NCBI GenBank assembly: GCA_963693365.1
Contig: CAVNZM010000013.1
Location: forward strand, 8,184,001 to 8,248,000
Direction of reading: 5' to 3'
Source: Amoebidium appalachense
Lineage: Eukaryota; Ichthyosporea
DNA: 64,000 nucleotides
The notes beneath the pieces are model-generated. The model had not been told where the DNA came from. It worked only from the letters and a program-made list of their open reading frames with translations, and made no database searches. Of this stretch, positions 22,991-38,760 are shown piece by piece (the stretch's first letter is position 1; every line of letters starts with the position of its first letter). Position numbers and translations under genes: made by a program.

Positions 22991-24178
22991 ACCCCCACCC
23001 CCACCCCCCCCCCACCCCCCTCTCCCCCTCACCAACGGCCCGAGCGCTTTAACGAATAGATGTTCAAACCTAAATTTCCTCATATACCATATATGGTATA
23101 TGAGACTATTGGTCCGTTATATCCCCACCAATCAAATTGAGTGCGGCCATGAACCATGCATGTGCATAACGGCAGGTCGTAATCCCCCATACTCCCTAAC
23201 TCCCGATACTCAGTGGGGGCCGATAATCCTACATATGAAATTTGATCAATTACATAGTGAAATTTCAAAATGAACCCTTTCTCCTTAAGTGTCCTCGCAA
23301 CCTGCCTCACCCCTTACTAACTACTGAGTAATGTTCCTCACCAGACTCTTTCGTATGTGGGCTGATGCTAATCGCACCCCCCCCCCCCCCCCTCCCCCCA
23401 AACTCTCACGTACACAATTCTCTCTCCTTCGTAGTTCCTCTTCTTCTTCCCCCCCCCCCCCCCCCCCTCCCTGGGGACTCCCTCTTTTTCCGTGAGTGCA
23501 CTTGTGTACGTGTTTTTTCACGGACACGTATGTCGTTGCTTACTTGCGTGTGCCGTGAATGTGTGTGCTGACTGCACATTTACAGGGTGGGGTGGTGGTA
23601 CCCGGTTGACCCGCATTGTGGGCCGGAGAGAAGCCCTAAAGCTGCTGTGTGGTGCACAAAAGGCATCGGCCAGCCATGTGAGTGTCTCTTTTTTTTGCTA
23701 AGAGAGAGGGGGGGGGGGGGAGGGGGGAGGGAGGGAGGGGTATGCAAGCCAAGGACACGGAACTGAAAGAAGTGTACGGTGTGCGTGGACAGACCGAAGC
23801 AGGTCGTATCATTGCACCTCTTGCACGTGTGTTCGCCTTCTGGACGCGGATGCTGTCATTTTTTTAACACCTTGTTACGTGCAGGCACTGAGCATTGGAC
23901 TCTGCGATGCCATGGCCCCACAAGGAAAGGCCGTGGATATGGTATGTGGCTGCTGGGACTATGGGAGGGAGTGAACCTCCCCCCCTCCCCCCCCCCCCCC
24001 CCCCCCCCCCTCTCTTTTTCTAACACCAGAAAGGGCCTGCTGAGGGGTTGTGGAGAGATAAACACTCTGGCACACATGCACTGGCACATACATTAATCAT
24101 ATTGTTAGGTCTTGTGGTACAATTTGCAGCATCTGTTACTTTAAGATCCTGAACATTTTCTTGGTGGGATAGTAGCGG

Positions 24179-24251
<73 letters not shown>

Positions 24252-24671
24252 TGTATGCGTTAGAGGGTTGGAAATATGGAGGAGACAACAAAGAGCAACA
24301 ACAAAGCGTCACAAAAGTGGGAACCCCAAAATCAAACAATTCAAGCGTGCAGGCAGAAGACACTTGAACAGAGCCCATCATCAGAGGGGTTCCTTGAAGA
24401 CAGTCCATCATCAGGGGGGTTCCTATGCCTCCACAAAAGCCTGGGTTTCGACTGGGGGGAGTCAAGCTGAAAACTCGCACTAAATCCCGATCGTGCCAAT
24501 GCATACGTTTACAAATGCATCTTGCCTAATTTTTTGTTGTTTTGTTGTGTGGATTGAGTTTTCTTTCTCACTTTACTTTCCTCTTCCACATTCTGATGCT
24601 AATGCATAGAATGCATATACCAGCCCCTGCGCCACGCATATGCGCGTGACAGTGCGCTCGTACATACCACT

Positions 24672-24759
<88 letters not shown>

Positions 24760-24764
24760 CACAC

Positions 24765-24812
<48 letters not shown>

Positions 24813-25251
24813 CCCGCGATTTCCTGCAGCAGTTCACCAAGCACCACAGTGACGTCACCCGTGCCATGAAACGAGTGGTCAGCCATGCAGACGACAGCAG
24901 CCTTATTCCCTCCCTCGCGCACGAGCAACAGGCATTTAGCCCCATCCCCTCCACCCCCACCACCCCCATCACCACCAACACCACACACACACACACACAC
25001 ACAAGCACACACACACACACAACTCCTTGGCTATGCGTCAACAGCTGTCTCCACGTTTTCTTCCTCAGTTGCATGTTTTTCAAGACCGTCTAAGACTGTG
25101 CAGGACCTAGTATGCTTTAGGCACGACTGTGTGTTTTGGACATGTACAGCCACTGGCTGTACATGCCCGCATGCGCATGGCACAGACATACAGCACGGAC
25201 GCTACGCAAATATCTCATGTGCCCATGCATTCACCTGCATACTCTCTCTTC

Positions 25252-25294
<43 letters not shown>

Positions 25295-25963
25295 TCCCCC
25301 CACACACACACATACGCCCCCCCAAAAAAATAAACTGGAAAATCTGCCCCCCTCCCACCCAATATAGGGGGGGGGGGGGGGGGGGAGAGGAAAAAAGAGA
25401 GGGGGGATGGGTGGGGGGAGAGAGAAAGAGCAAGAATAGAGTGGGAGGGGGAGGGGGGTAAAGGGGGTGAGGGGAGAAGGGAAAGGGAGAGGGGAAGGGG
25501 AAGGGAGGTAATCAAAAATGAAAGAAACTAGGCTTGGGAAGAACGGGATAACAAGAAGAATATGAGAAAACGAAAAAGAAAGAAGAAAAAGAATAAAGGG
25601 AGGGGAGGGAGGAAAGGAAGAAAAGAGGTTCAAAAAATTTGCAGCAAGGCAACACATAATACAAATTAGTGTGCATTTGCGTCACTGTATGCGTAGGCCT
25701 ACCGGGTTGCATCTGCACAGCACATAGCCACTTTCCGGGTAGCACCCGCACATACCAACCCATAATGTAGATAGATCTCTGCCCACGTGCAGACATGCAC
25801 TATTGCACCAAACAGATACAGCACTACGCCTAAGCCACTTGATGCAAATTAGAGCCCTGCTGACTGTTGGGCTTTGCAGGTGTTTTCCTCGCTGTGGGCT
25901 AGCCCCCTCAATGCTCAGGCGGTGTCTTCGGGCGGCATGACGTCAAAGAAGACCCAACAATAG
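18527..25963 (+). CDS. ECHDC1: Ethylmalonyl-CoA decarboxylase-like crotonase (ECHDC1 family)
   Basis: Firm exons: 19952..20070, 20638..20765, 21257..21325, 21734..21841, 22325..22408, 23586..23677, 23885..23941, 24812..24931 and 25880..25963 (TAG). Tentative 5' exons 18527..18543 (ATG) and 18782..18815 keep phase and give 303 residues, close to human ECHDC1. Matches in order: GGGSVSL before the domain, ITINNHERRNALSG, GLILTG, the oxyanion-hole segments FFCAGADL and GAAVGGGAE, CDFRV, FVHAKMAVTPGWGGGTRL, GRREALKLLCGA and the final SSLWASP. In animals ECHDC1 is a cytosolic enzyme that decarboxylates ethylmalonyl-CoA, a metabolite-repair role; that activity is inferred here. Two introns start with GC (after 22408 and 24931). 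The intron before 24812 ends in a long CA array. Confidence 0.88.
18590..18638 (+). repeat. Compound T-run/G-run
   Basis: An almost pure T-run runs directly into a G-run, in the same 5'-T(n)G(n)-3' polarity as other compound runs in the window. Confidence 0.9.
19130..19373 (+). repeat. Dispersed repeat family, long copy with poly-C end
   Basis: Opens CTTGCCTGCATAAGCAACCC, contains GTGAAACAGTATCTGAG, a GGTCGAAACTCGGG segment and CTGAGGATGGGCTCTGC, and ends GACGCATTCAA before poly-C. It lies in a tentative 5' intron of the crotonase gene. Confidence 0.8.
19725..19863 (+). repeat. Dispersed repeat family, short copy with poly-C end
   Basis: From CCTGAGGATGGGCTCTGC to CATTCAAACC, then about 24 C. 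Closest to the copies at 12496-12655 (reverse strand) and 28910-29047. Confidence 0.85.
24181..24300 (+). repeat. T-run/G-run followed by a second short repeat family
   Basis: About 30 T, then about 40 G, then a ~45 bp segment (ATGTATGCGTTAGAGGG..., GGAAATATGGAG) that recurs at 54314-54360 after another G-run. Confidence 0.75.
24672..24811 (+). repeat. (CA)n array forming a 3' splice site
   Basis: About 140 nt of nearly pure CA that ends as CACACAG directly before crotonase exon 24812..24931, so the array supplies the acceptor AG context. Confidence 0.9.
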
Positions 25964-26004
25964 TGTGTGGTCATGTGATGACCATCAGCCCAACTGTGGT
26001 GCAC

Positions 26005-26325
26005 TCACAGTCCACGTAATGCAGTGATGATAGCACCGGTGTACTGGGCTGGATCGGCATTGACCTCTTTGATGGTCGTTAGTTGTCATAAATGTTGTAG
26101 CCTAGCTTTGTACGGTAACAGTTAAATGCTTTGCCAAAGGTCGGTACCATCGTATTATTTTGATACTTGGCTACATATTTTGTACAAGGGCACGTCGTGC
26201 ACCCACAGTGGAAAGAACAACCACCTACCGCGCAGCATCTTCTTGAACTTCAGCATCTGTGTCAGTGTGATAGTCCCCGATGCGTATTTAGACAATACAA
26301 GATGAGTGGGCTGCTGGCTGGTCGG
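26005..26325 (-). CDS. 3' end of an unrecognised gene, two exons
   Basis: Exon 26229..26325 ends at GTAGGT and carries KYASGTITLTQMLKFKKMLR. Exon 26005..26066 begins after AAAG, keeps the phase and reads VNADPAQYTGAIITALRGL followed by TGA. The joined tail looks like ordinary protein sequence and the junction is in phase, which supports coding. I do not recognise the family. The left boundary of the first exon (acceptor CACAG before 26325) is a guess, and upstream exons were not found with confidence. It is convergent with the crotonase gene: the stop codons are 41 bp apart. Confidence 0.5.
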
Positions 26326-27630
26326 CTGTGCACATGCACTAGGGGCGGATACTGCATACGTGCCCACGCCTGCACCGTAACACGACTTTGCATGGTCAAA
26401 TGCAATATCAAGTGCCAAACCTCTTGTGTTCCTCTAATCCTCTATTTCCTCTCAATGCGTGAACAATTGCCCTCATTGGTATTCTCAGGATGACGTCTGG
26501 TTGCACCGTGCTGAGCACTCGAGATCAACGAAGGGCCGCCGGGGGCATTTGAAGAGGGTGGTTGGGAAGGGGGGAGGGAGGGGGGGGGAGAAGGGTTTAC
26601 ACACTTTTTATTGCGTGGACATTGCCGGAGGCCCAGCCACATCCAAGTTGTGTGTGTGTGTGTGTGCGGGGGGAATTTTTTTTGGCGCCACCAGTTTATA
26701 AGCCAATCCGCAATCGGTAGCCAGGTCCTAGCCAATGGGTGTCTTCGGGTTCTCCTAAACTAAATAGGATGGAGATTTGCACATTTATGCTCACAGATTG
26801 GATTTTGAAATTTTTGATGGAGGTCTGAGGTCATCAAGAAAAAAAAAAAAAAGGAGAGATTTCACAATGTTTACTGAAAAAAAACATTTTTTTGTTGATC
26901 TTATAAAATCTGTTTTCATATGTTGTGCGGTTCTATAACAGCTATACAGCACCTTCGCCAACCACACCCATGGGAATGACTGGTATATCCCATTCAATTA
27001 AATAAATGCTAAATTTCGCCAACCTTTGTCAGAAGATTCAAGAACCAGGAATTGTTCTATGGGGACTACAGTCACCAGCGACAGGGCGCGGCAAAAACAC
27101 AGAAAAAGCCCCTGGTTTTTTTTTGCATCGAACAAAACTGCAAACTCAGCTTGCCTTTTCATTATCACATAGCTTGTACACGCGTGGTGCGACTAAGGTA
27201 AGCAGAAAGATTAGTATAAACAGTCCCAAATTATTAAACGTGCTGACATTAGAAATTCCGACAATGGTTTGTGGTGTGTGTGCAAGTACCGCTAAAAAAG
27301 TCAAAAGATGGACACAAGGGAGTTCACATCATTTGAGGGGTGGTTTCTTTGCGAGGGGGTATCACGGTGCGGGCTGGTTATTACGCATGGCGTTCGATTC
27401 GCTGATAAATTTGGCAGGCTTATCCTATTCACGAAGAACTCATACAGAACTTGAAGCAAGCCTCCCCTCCCCCCCCCCCCCACCACACACCCACCTCCCC
27501 CCCCCCCCCCCACCTCTCCCCCACCCTCGGCCTGCCCTGTCCAGGTTTCAGTTCACACCACATTGCGACCCCCGCGCACCATGCTCGTGCACAAAACAAC
27601 TAACAAATATGGACCCTGCCAGACGGCAAC

Positions 27631-33550
<5,920 letters not shown>

Positions 33551-34759
33551 GGGGCCAATCGCCGTGCCTTTTATCGTTTGTTCCTTTCATTCCTTTTTCA
33601 GTGTATTGAATTTCCTTTCTTTCAGAATCTTTCTTTTTCGCTTTTTTGCCCCCACACGGTTATAAAAATTTGTGTTCAGAGGGTCTATGTACTACTAGGA
33701 TTGGCGTTTTCTTAGCATCTTATCTCAAGGCCCGGTTGTACTCGTGCATTTTTTAAGGGGTTTTTGTGAACGATGTTTGTGATGAAACAATCAGAATACT
33801 GTGGAAACGTGTGCGATCAGTGGGTTTTGTAACAGTGATAATATAGAATGGGGGAAACTCGGCAGGGCCCGATATAAAAAAAATTCTATTCGCATTTCCC
33901 GTGGGAAAGGTCTTCTAAGTGCATATGGGGGCTTGCCCCCCCGACGACCGATTCACTGCACAACAGTGACGCCAGAAGGCATGGGACACAACAATGATAC
34001 CTGTATGAGGGGTCAATGATTGTATGCTGCGGTAAGTGTCTGTCTAGTAATACTATCTCACACATTGTCGGTTAAACTTTACGAAAGTCTAAAGTTTTAT
34101 GTGTGCTTTTATTGGCTGGGACCGGTCGGACCCCGTTCAATGAGTGCACAGTATTCTACTATTTAAAAGTGTTAGCTGCGCGTAGTACGGAAGACGGTGC
34201 CCCAAGGCCTACGTATGCACTGCAAAATGCTTAGCGCAACCAGATGTAATACTATGCCGGAACTTCAGTATGTATAGAAACAAAAAATCCAGGAGTCACG
34301 TCGCTAGCGAAATTCCGCTTCTATATCTATTTGCAGCCTCATCAGCTGAAGCAATTATTGTTCGCCTCAATAATGTACTCCTACCGCTGTGACTGGCAGA
34401 ATCGATGATACCCCTCCCCCCCCTTCCGGGGCCCCCCCACCAGTGTCACCGCTTGAGTGTAAAGGCTTAAAACTAGGCGGCGGCAACTTGAAGCCTTCCA
34501 TGATCATCTGAGGCTATATTTTCGGATATTTTGTATCATCGAAGTTTGTGACTGGCTTACTCAGCGGACAGTCAGACTAATTTACGTTGAAATCAATTGT
34601 CAATGAAACATTTTGAAGTTGATCAATTGAAGTCCAGAGTAGTGATTGTAGATGCGGCCGTACTGTACACGGGTCACTCACTTTTAAGATAACAGGTTGA
34701 TATGATACGGTTTAGGTTCTAAAATCGCAGTGCAGGTTTCTTGGCCGTAGGGTTCATTA

Positions 34760-34794
<35 letters not shown>

Positions 34795-34918
34795 CCCAGC
34801 CCCCCGCCCGCCCTAAAGGTCCTTATTCTGGGTTGCGGGAGGTTTTTTTCTTTTCCGAAAGTTCTTTTTTTTTTTGTGGTGGTGGGGGCCGCCGGGGGGG
34901 GGGGGGGGGGGGGGGGGG
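33551..34918. other. Gene-free AT-richer spacer
   Basis: Mixed, partly AT-rich sequence with few homopolymers until 34761, then a C-run (34761-34792), a T-run and a G-run that meets the miniature retroelement. No exon, RNA gene or transposon signature recognised. Confidence 0.5.
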
Positions 34919-35361
34919 TGTTGGAAGTAGAGTCCGCTGTGACTAGGGTCGTCGTGGCGCGCTTGGGCGCTGACCCGTTTTTTACTGCTTTCAGTGTGTT
35001 AACTCCATGACTGAACTCCATGACTGAACTCCATGACTGAACTCCATGACTGAACTCCATGACTGAACTCCATGACTGAACTCCATGACTGCACCTGGCA
35101 GAGACGTGGCTTATATACCCGTGGGGCAGCAGTCTGGAATGTAATCCGGATGCCAGGTGCTAATCGGATTGGTTACTTTCATTTAGAGATCTCTGGGACC
35201 AGTGAACCAATCGTTTGCAGTCAAAACACAATTGGCAACATTCCTCAACTATGCAGATGTGCATGTGGTGATCGAGTGTCAGCGTGTGTCTGTGTACACG
35301 GAACCAATTGTAAAGCTAACATACACATATTGTGGAGTGAGCGTAAGTCTGCACTCCAACA
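34919..35361 (-). repeat. TRIM 3' LTR
   Basis: 443 bp, with seven tandem copies of a 13 bp unit (CTCCATGACTGAA) at about 35001-35091, and a TATATAAG box on the minus strand near 35109-35117. Confidence 0.93.
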
Positions 35362-35723
35362 CCCCTACCCAATTGGAGAAGTGTACACACCACTAGAGAA
35401 GAGAGAGTGAGTGTGGCTGCTTGCAGGGTAGACCGGGGTGTGCATTCCACTGTGGTGCGTGCCCCGCCAATGAAGTGGAATACTTGACGTTGATGTCGCA
35501 GGCTGCTGCGGATGGAGTTTGTGGAAGCGAAAGTCTCTAATGAAGTTAGAGGCCGCGGTGTCGTGTCTGGGCCCATAACCCTGTTGGAAGTAGAGTCCGC
35601 TGTGACTAGGGTCGTCGTGGCGCGCTTGGGCGCTGACCCGTTTTTTACTGCTTTCAGTGTGTTAACTCCATGACTGAACTCCATGACTGAACTCCATGAC
35701 TGAACTCCATGACTGAACTCCAT
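35316..35723 (-). CDS. TRIM-encoded open reading frame, function unknown
   Basis: A 135-codon frame that starts at ATG 35723 inside the 5' LTR, crosses the primer-binding site, the whole internal region, and ends in the 3' LTR. The 13 bp LTR repeat encodes a 13-residue repeat (MEFSHGVQSWSSV) because three units make 39 nt. Across the LTR/primer-site junction it reads SNRVMGP, the same residues as the copia gag frame at the same place, though flanking residues differ. No known domain. It may be a relic of a Gag leader or fortuitous. Confidence 0.35.
   Translation of the reverse strand: MEFSHGVQSWSSVMEFSHGVNTLKAVKNGSAPKRATTTLVTADSTSNRVMGPDTTPRPLTSLETFASTNSIRSSLRHQRQVFHFIGGARTTVECTPRSTLQAATLTLSSLVVCTLLQLGRGVGVQTYAHSTICVC
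35567..35581 (-). other. TRIM primer-binding site
   Basis: Plus strand CTGGGCCCATAACCC abuts the LTR at 35582 and equals 15 nt of the initiator tRNA-Met anticodon arm; two bases longer than the match in the copia element. Confidence 0.85.
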
Positions 35724-36020
35724 GACTGAACTCCATGACTGAACTCCATGACTGCACCTGGCAGAGACGTGGCTTATATACCCGTGGGGCAGCAGTCTGG
35801 AATGTAATCCGGATGCCAGGTGCTAATCGGATTGGTTACTTTCATTTAGAGATCTCTGGGACCAGTGAACCAATCGTTTGCAGTCAAAACACAATTGGCA
35901 ACATTCCTCAACTATGCAGATGTGCATGTGGTGATCGAGTGTCAGCGTGTGTCTGTGTACACGGAACCAATTGTAAAGCTAACATACACATATTGTGGAG
36001 TGAGCGTAAGTCTGCACTCC

Positions 36021-36024
<4 letters not shown>
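35582..36024 (-). repeat. TRIM 5' LTR with promoter
   Basis: Second 443 bp LTR. Minus-strand TATATAAGCC at 35771-35780 lies about 50 nt before the ATG at 35723. Confidence 0.92.
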
Positions 36025-36060
<36 letters not shown>

Positions 36061-36375
36061 TACACACACACCGTGCACCGTGACATGTACATGGAGACAC
36101 ACACACACCACACACTGGTGTGACTAACATGCACACACACGGTCACACACACAAACACGCCGTCGGACAAACCGTTAACTTAATCCAAACTCAGGCAGAC
36201 ACTGTGCACTGGCGGCATTTTCGCACAGCCGCGCCCCCCTCCCCCCCTCCCCCCCACCCCCCACACCCCCCCCCCTCCCCCCCCCAAAAAAAAAACTTTG
36301 GAAAAAAAAAAAAAAAACTCCCGCAGCCCAGAAAAGGGACCCACAAGATCTAGACAGGGGTGGAAGTAGGGGGGG

Positions 36376-36426
<51 letters not shown>

Positions 36427-36628
36427 CTGTGTGACAGTCGCGGTGCACCGTACGCGTGACCCGAAGCCCGGCGACACACACACACAGTGTGTCACGTGAC
36501 GTTGTCACAACACACGTGACGTGCACACACACACACCCTCACACACACACAAACACACCCAATGACAAACGAACACAAAATCAGTGACAAAAGAACATGA
36601 AGTTTTGACTTAAACGTACACCTGGCAT

Positions 36629-36670
<42 letters not shown>

Positions 36671-37045
36671 CTGTGTGACAGTCGCGGTGCACCGTACGCG
36701 TGACCCGAAGCCCGGCGACACACACACACAGTGTGTCACCGTGACGTTGTCACAACACACGTGACGTGCACACACACACACCCTCACACACACACAAACA
36801 CACCCAGTGACAAACGAACACAAAATCAGTGACAAAAGAACTTGAAGTTTTGACAAAATTTAAACGTACACGTGGCACATGCACACATTTTCGCACAGCC
36901 CCCCTGACGGTGTGTCCCTCCCCCAGCCCCCCCCCCCCCCCCCCCCCCTATCCCCCCCTCCCCCCCCTCCCCCCGCCCGCCCCTCCTTCCTCCGTCCTAT
37001 GGTTCCTTTTTCTGAGCTGCGTGAATTTTTTTTTTTTTGGTTGGT

Positions 37046-37078
<33 letters not shown>

Positions 37079-37181
37079 GGAAGGGGGGGGGGGGGGACTA
37101 CACACCGTGCACCATGACACGGACACACTGCACACACACTCACACAAACACACCATATGCCAACCAGTGACACTGAGCTTA
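36025..37181. repeat. Tandem array of CA-rich units bounded by G-runs
   Basis: Units begin after a G-run with GCACAC.GTG and continue through ACAAACGAACACAAAATC; some end near TTTTCGCACAGCC and a C-run. Clear copies are 36422-36629 and 36667-36900 (nearly identical over about 200 bp). Diverged copies are 36055-36235 and 37093-37181; the last is interrupted by the element at 37182-38208 and resumes at 38209. An inverted pair of short A/T-run segments lies at about 36298-36345 and 36998-37040. Confidence 0.75.
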
Positions 37182-38208
37182 GGGCCTGTTTGGTAGCGCG
37201 CTAAATACGGTTTTTTATCGTATTCGTATTTAGGGCCTAAATACGTATACGATCCCGTGGCATGCCAAACACGCCGCGGGCTTTTATTTTTTGTAAATAC
37301 GATAGGGATCGCTTTTACATATATCGTATTTACGAAAATCACCGCCGGAGGTGATTCTCGTAAATACGATACAGGAAATTAGCCAATCAGAGCATTTCGC
37401 ATCATTTATTGGCTATCAGCTAGCCAATGGTACAGCGTAAGCCGCGGCGGGCACATTTTTACTACAGTACGCATGCCGGTGCATGCACGTGAAGTTGAAC
37501 AATTCACTGTTAGAAAGAAGGTCGGTGTCATACACGTCATTTTGTGTACATGCCCAGTTAAAATTGGCACATGAATTTGGGTAGCGCTGCACAGGTAAGA
37601 CAGAGGACGAGGAAACCTACACGGTGCATGATCACAAGCTCAGACTGTATATATATGCCATAATAATCATTGAAACAATACTGGACTCCGATATATACAT
37701 TAATAAAAACAATCAAATGTACATGTACAAACTCGGTGACATGCAGGCACCACGAGTTGTAGACAAGGACAAATTTTAACACTATGTGTTCAGATATGTG
37801 GGGAATGCCAGGGACGAACGTTAGTGACGTAAAACGAGGTCTCTAGCAAGGCTAGCCACCGCAATAACTGGCAGTATCCCTTCAACAACAGACTTTCTAA
37901 CCTATTGTTAAACAGAGCAAGACTCACTGTCGGTGACTCGTTTTTGCCGTTCGCTGTAATACTGACTACAGCTGCACCAGCATGGAATACCGAAGGATGA
38001 TCAATGGGTGCGAATAGGGCCAATCAGATCTCGTGAACCATGTATACAATCGACATTTTATGTGACCAGTCACGCCTGACAGCGTTTGGAAGACACCAAC
38101 CGTATTTAGGCCCTAAATACGCATACCACGATAAATTTTGTAAATACGGTAGATCGTATTTAGGGCCTAAATACGAATACAATTATTGGGGTGCTGCCAA
38201 ACAGGCCC
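37182..38208. mobile_element. PIF/Harbinger-like inverted-repeat transposon, non-autonomous
   Basis: 1027 bp with terminal inverted repeats GGGCCTGTTTGGTAGC / GGGCCTGTTTGGCAGC and a TTA target duplication on each side (37179-37181 and 38209-38211), the classic signature of PIF/Harbinger (Tourist-type) elements. Subterminal zones carry several near-palindromes of the form CGTATTTAGGGCCTAAATACG (about 37224, 38100 and 38157). No transposase coding is visible; the largest frames are 74 and 77 codons. Removing it rejoins a copy of the surrounding tandem unit, confirming insertion. Confidence 0.88.
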
Positions 38209-38394
38209 TTACAAACGAACACAAAATCCCCCCGGCCAAATGTACACACTATGTCACAGATATGTGCACACATTTTCGCACCTGTAAAGGCGCACTGAAT
38301 ACGGTGTTACAGTAGCGGCCAGGGACACGTGTCGGACTCCGAGGGCCGTGGGCCCCCATTATGATGTGAACCGTTTCACTCTTTCTTAGCCTTT

Positions 38395-38532
38395 TGCACA
38401 CACTCGCACTGTGCACGTGGCACACGCACACACACACATATACATACTATAAATTGTAAACACCGTGGCCGTACATGTACACACACAAGCTTGGACACAC
38501 GGGACACTCCCTGAGGCTCCCCCCACCTCCCA

Positions 38533-38563
<31 letters not shown>

Positions 38564-38588
38564 CCCCCCCCCCCCACCCCCCCCCCCC

Positions 38589-38620
<32 letters not shown>

Positions 38621-38709
38621 GAGTCAATGAGTCACTACACACATAACACCCACAAACACCCACAAACACACACTACACACATAACACCCACAAACACACA
38701 CACACACGT

Positions 38710-38750
<41 letters not shown>

Positions 38751-38760
38751 GTCACATTGA
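38395..38760. repeat. CA-rich and C-run low-complexity block
   Basis: CA-rich start, C-runs from about 38533 to 38605, then (CA)n with ACACCCACAA units and a pure CA tract at 38706-38748. Confidence 0.85.

Larger units (their letters stand above)
34919..36024 (-). mobile_element. Miniature LTR retrotransposon (TRIM-like), copia-type ends
   Basis: A 1106 bp element with two 443 bp LTRs (34919..35361, 35582..36024) that look identical by eye, and only 220 bp between them. LTR tips are TGTTGG...CCAACA. The primer-binding site (35567..35581) and purine tract (35362..35370) are of the same types as those of the copia element at 1101-6982, while the LTR bodies are unrelated. There are no gag or pol domains, so it is non-autonomous and needs proteins from another element. 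G-runs on both sides fit a GGGGG target duplication. Length and structure fit terminal-repeat retrotransposons in miniature. Confidence 0.93.
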
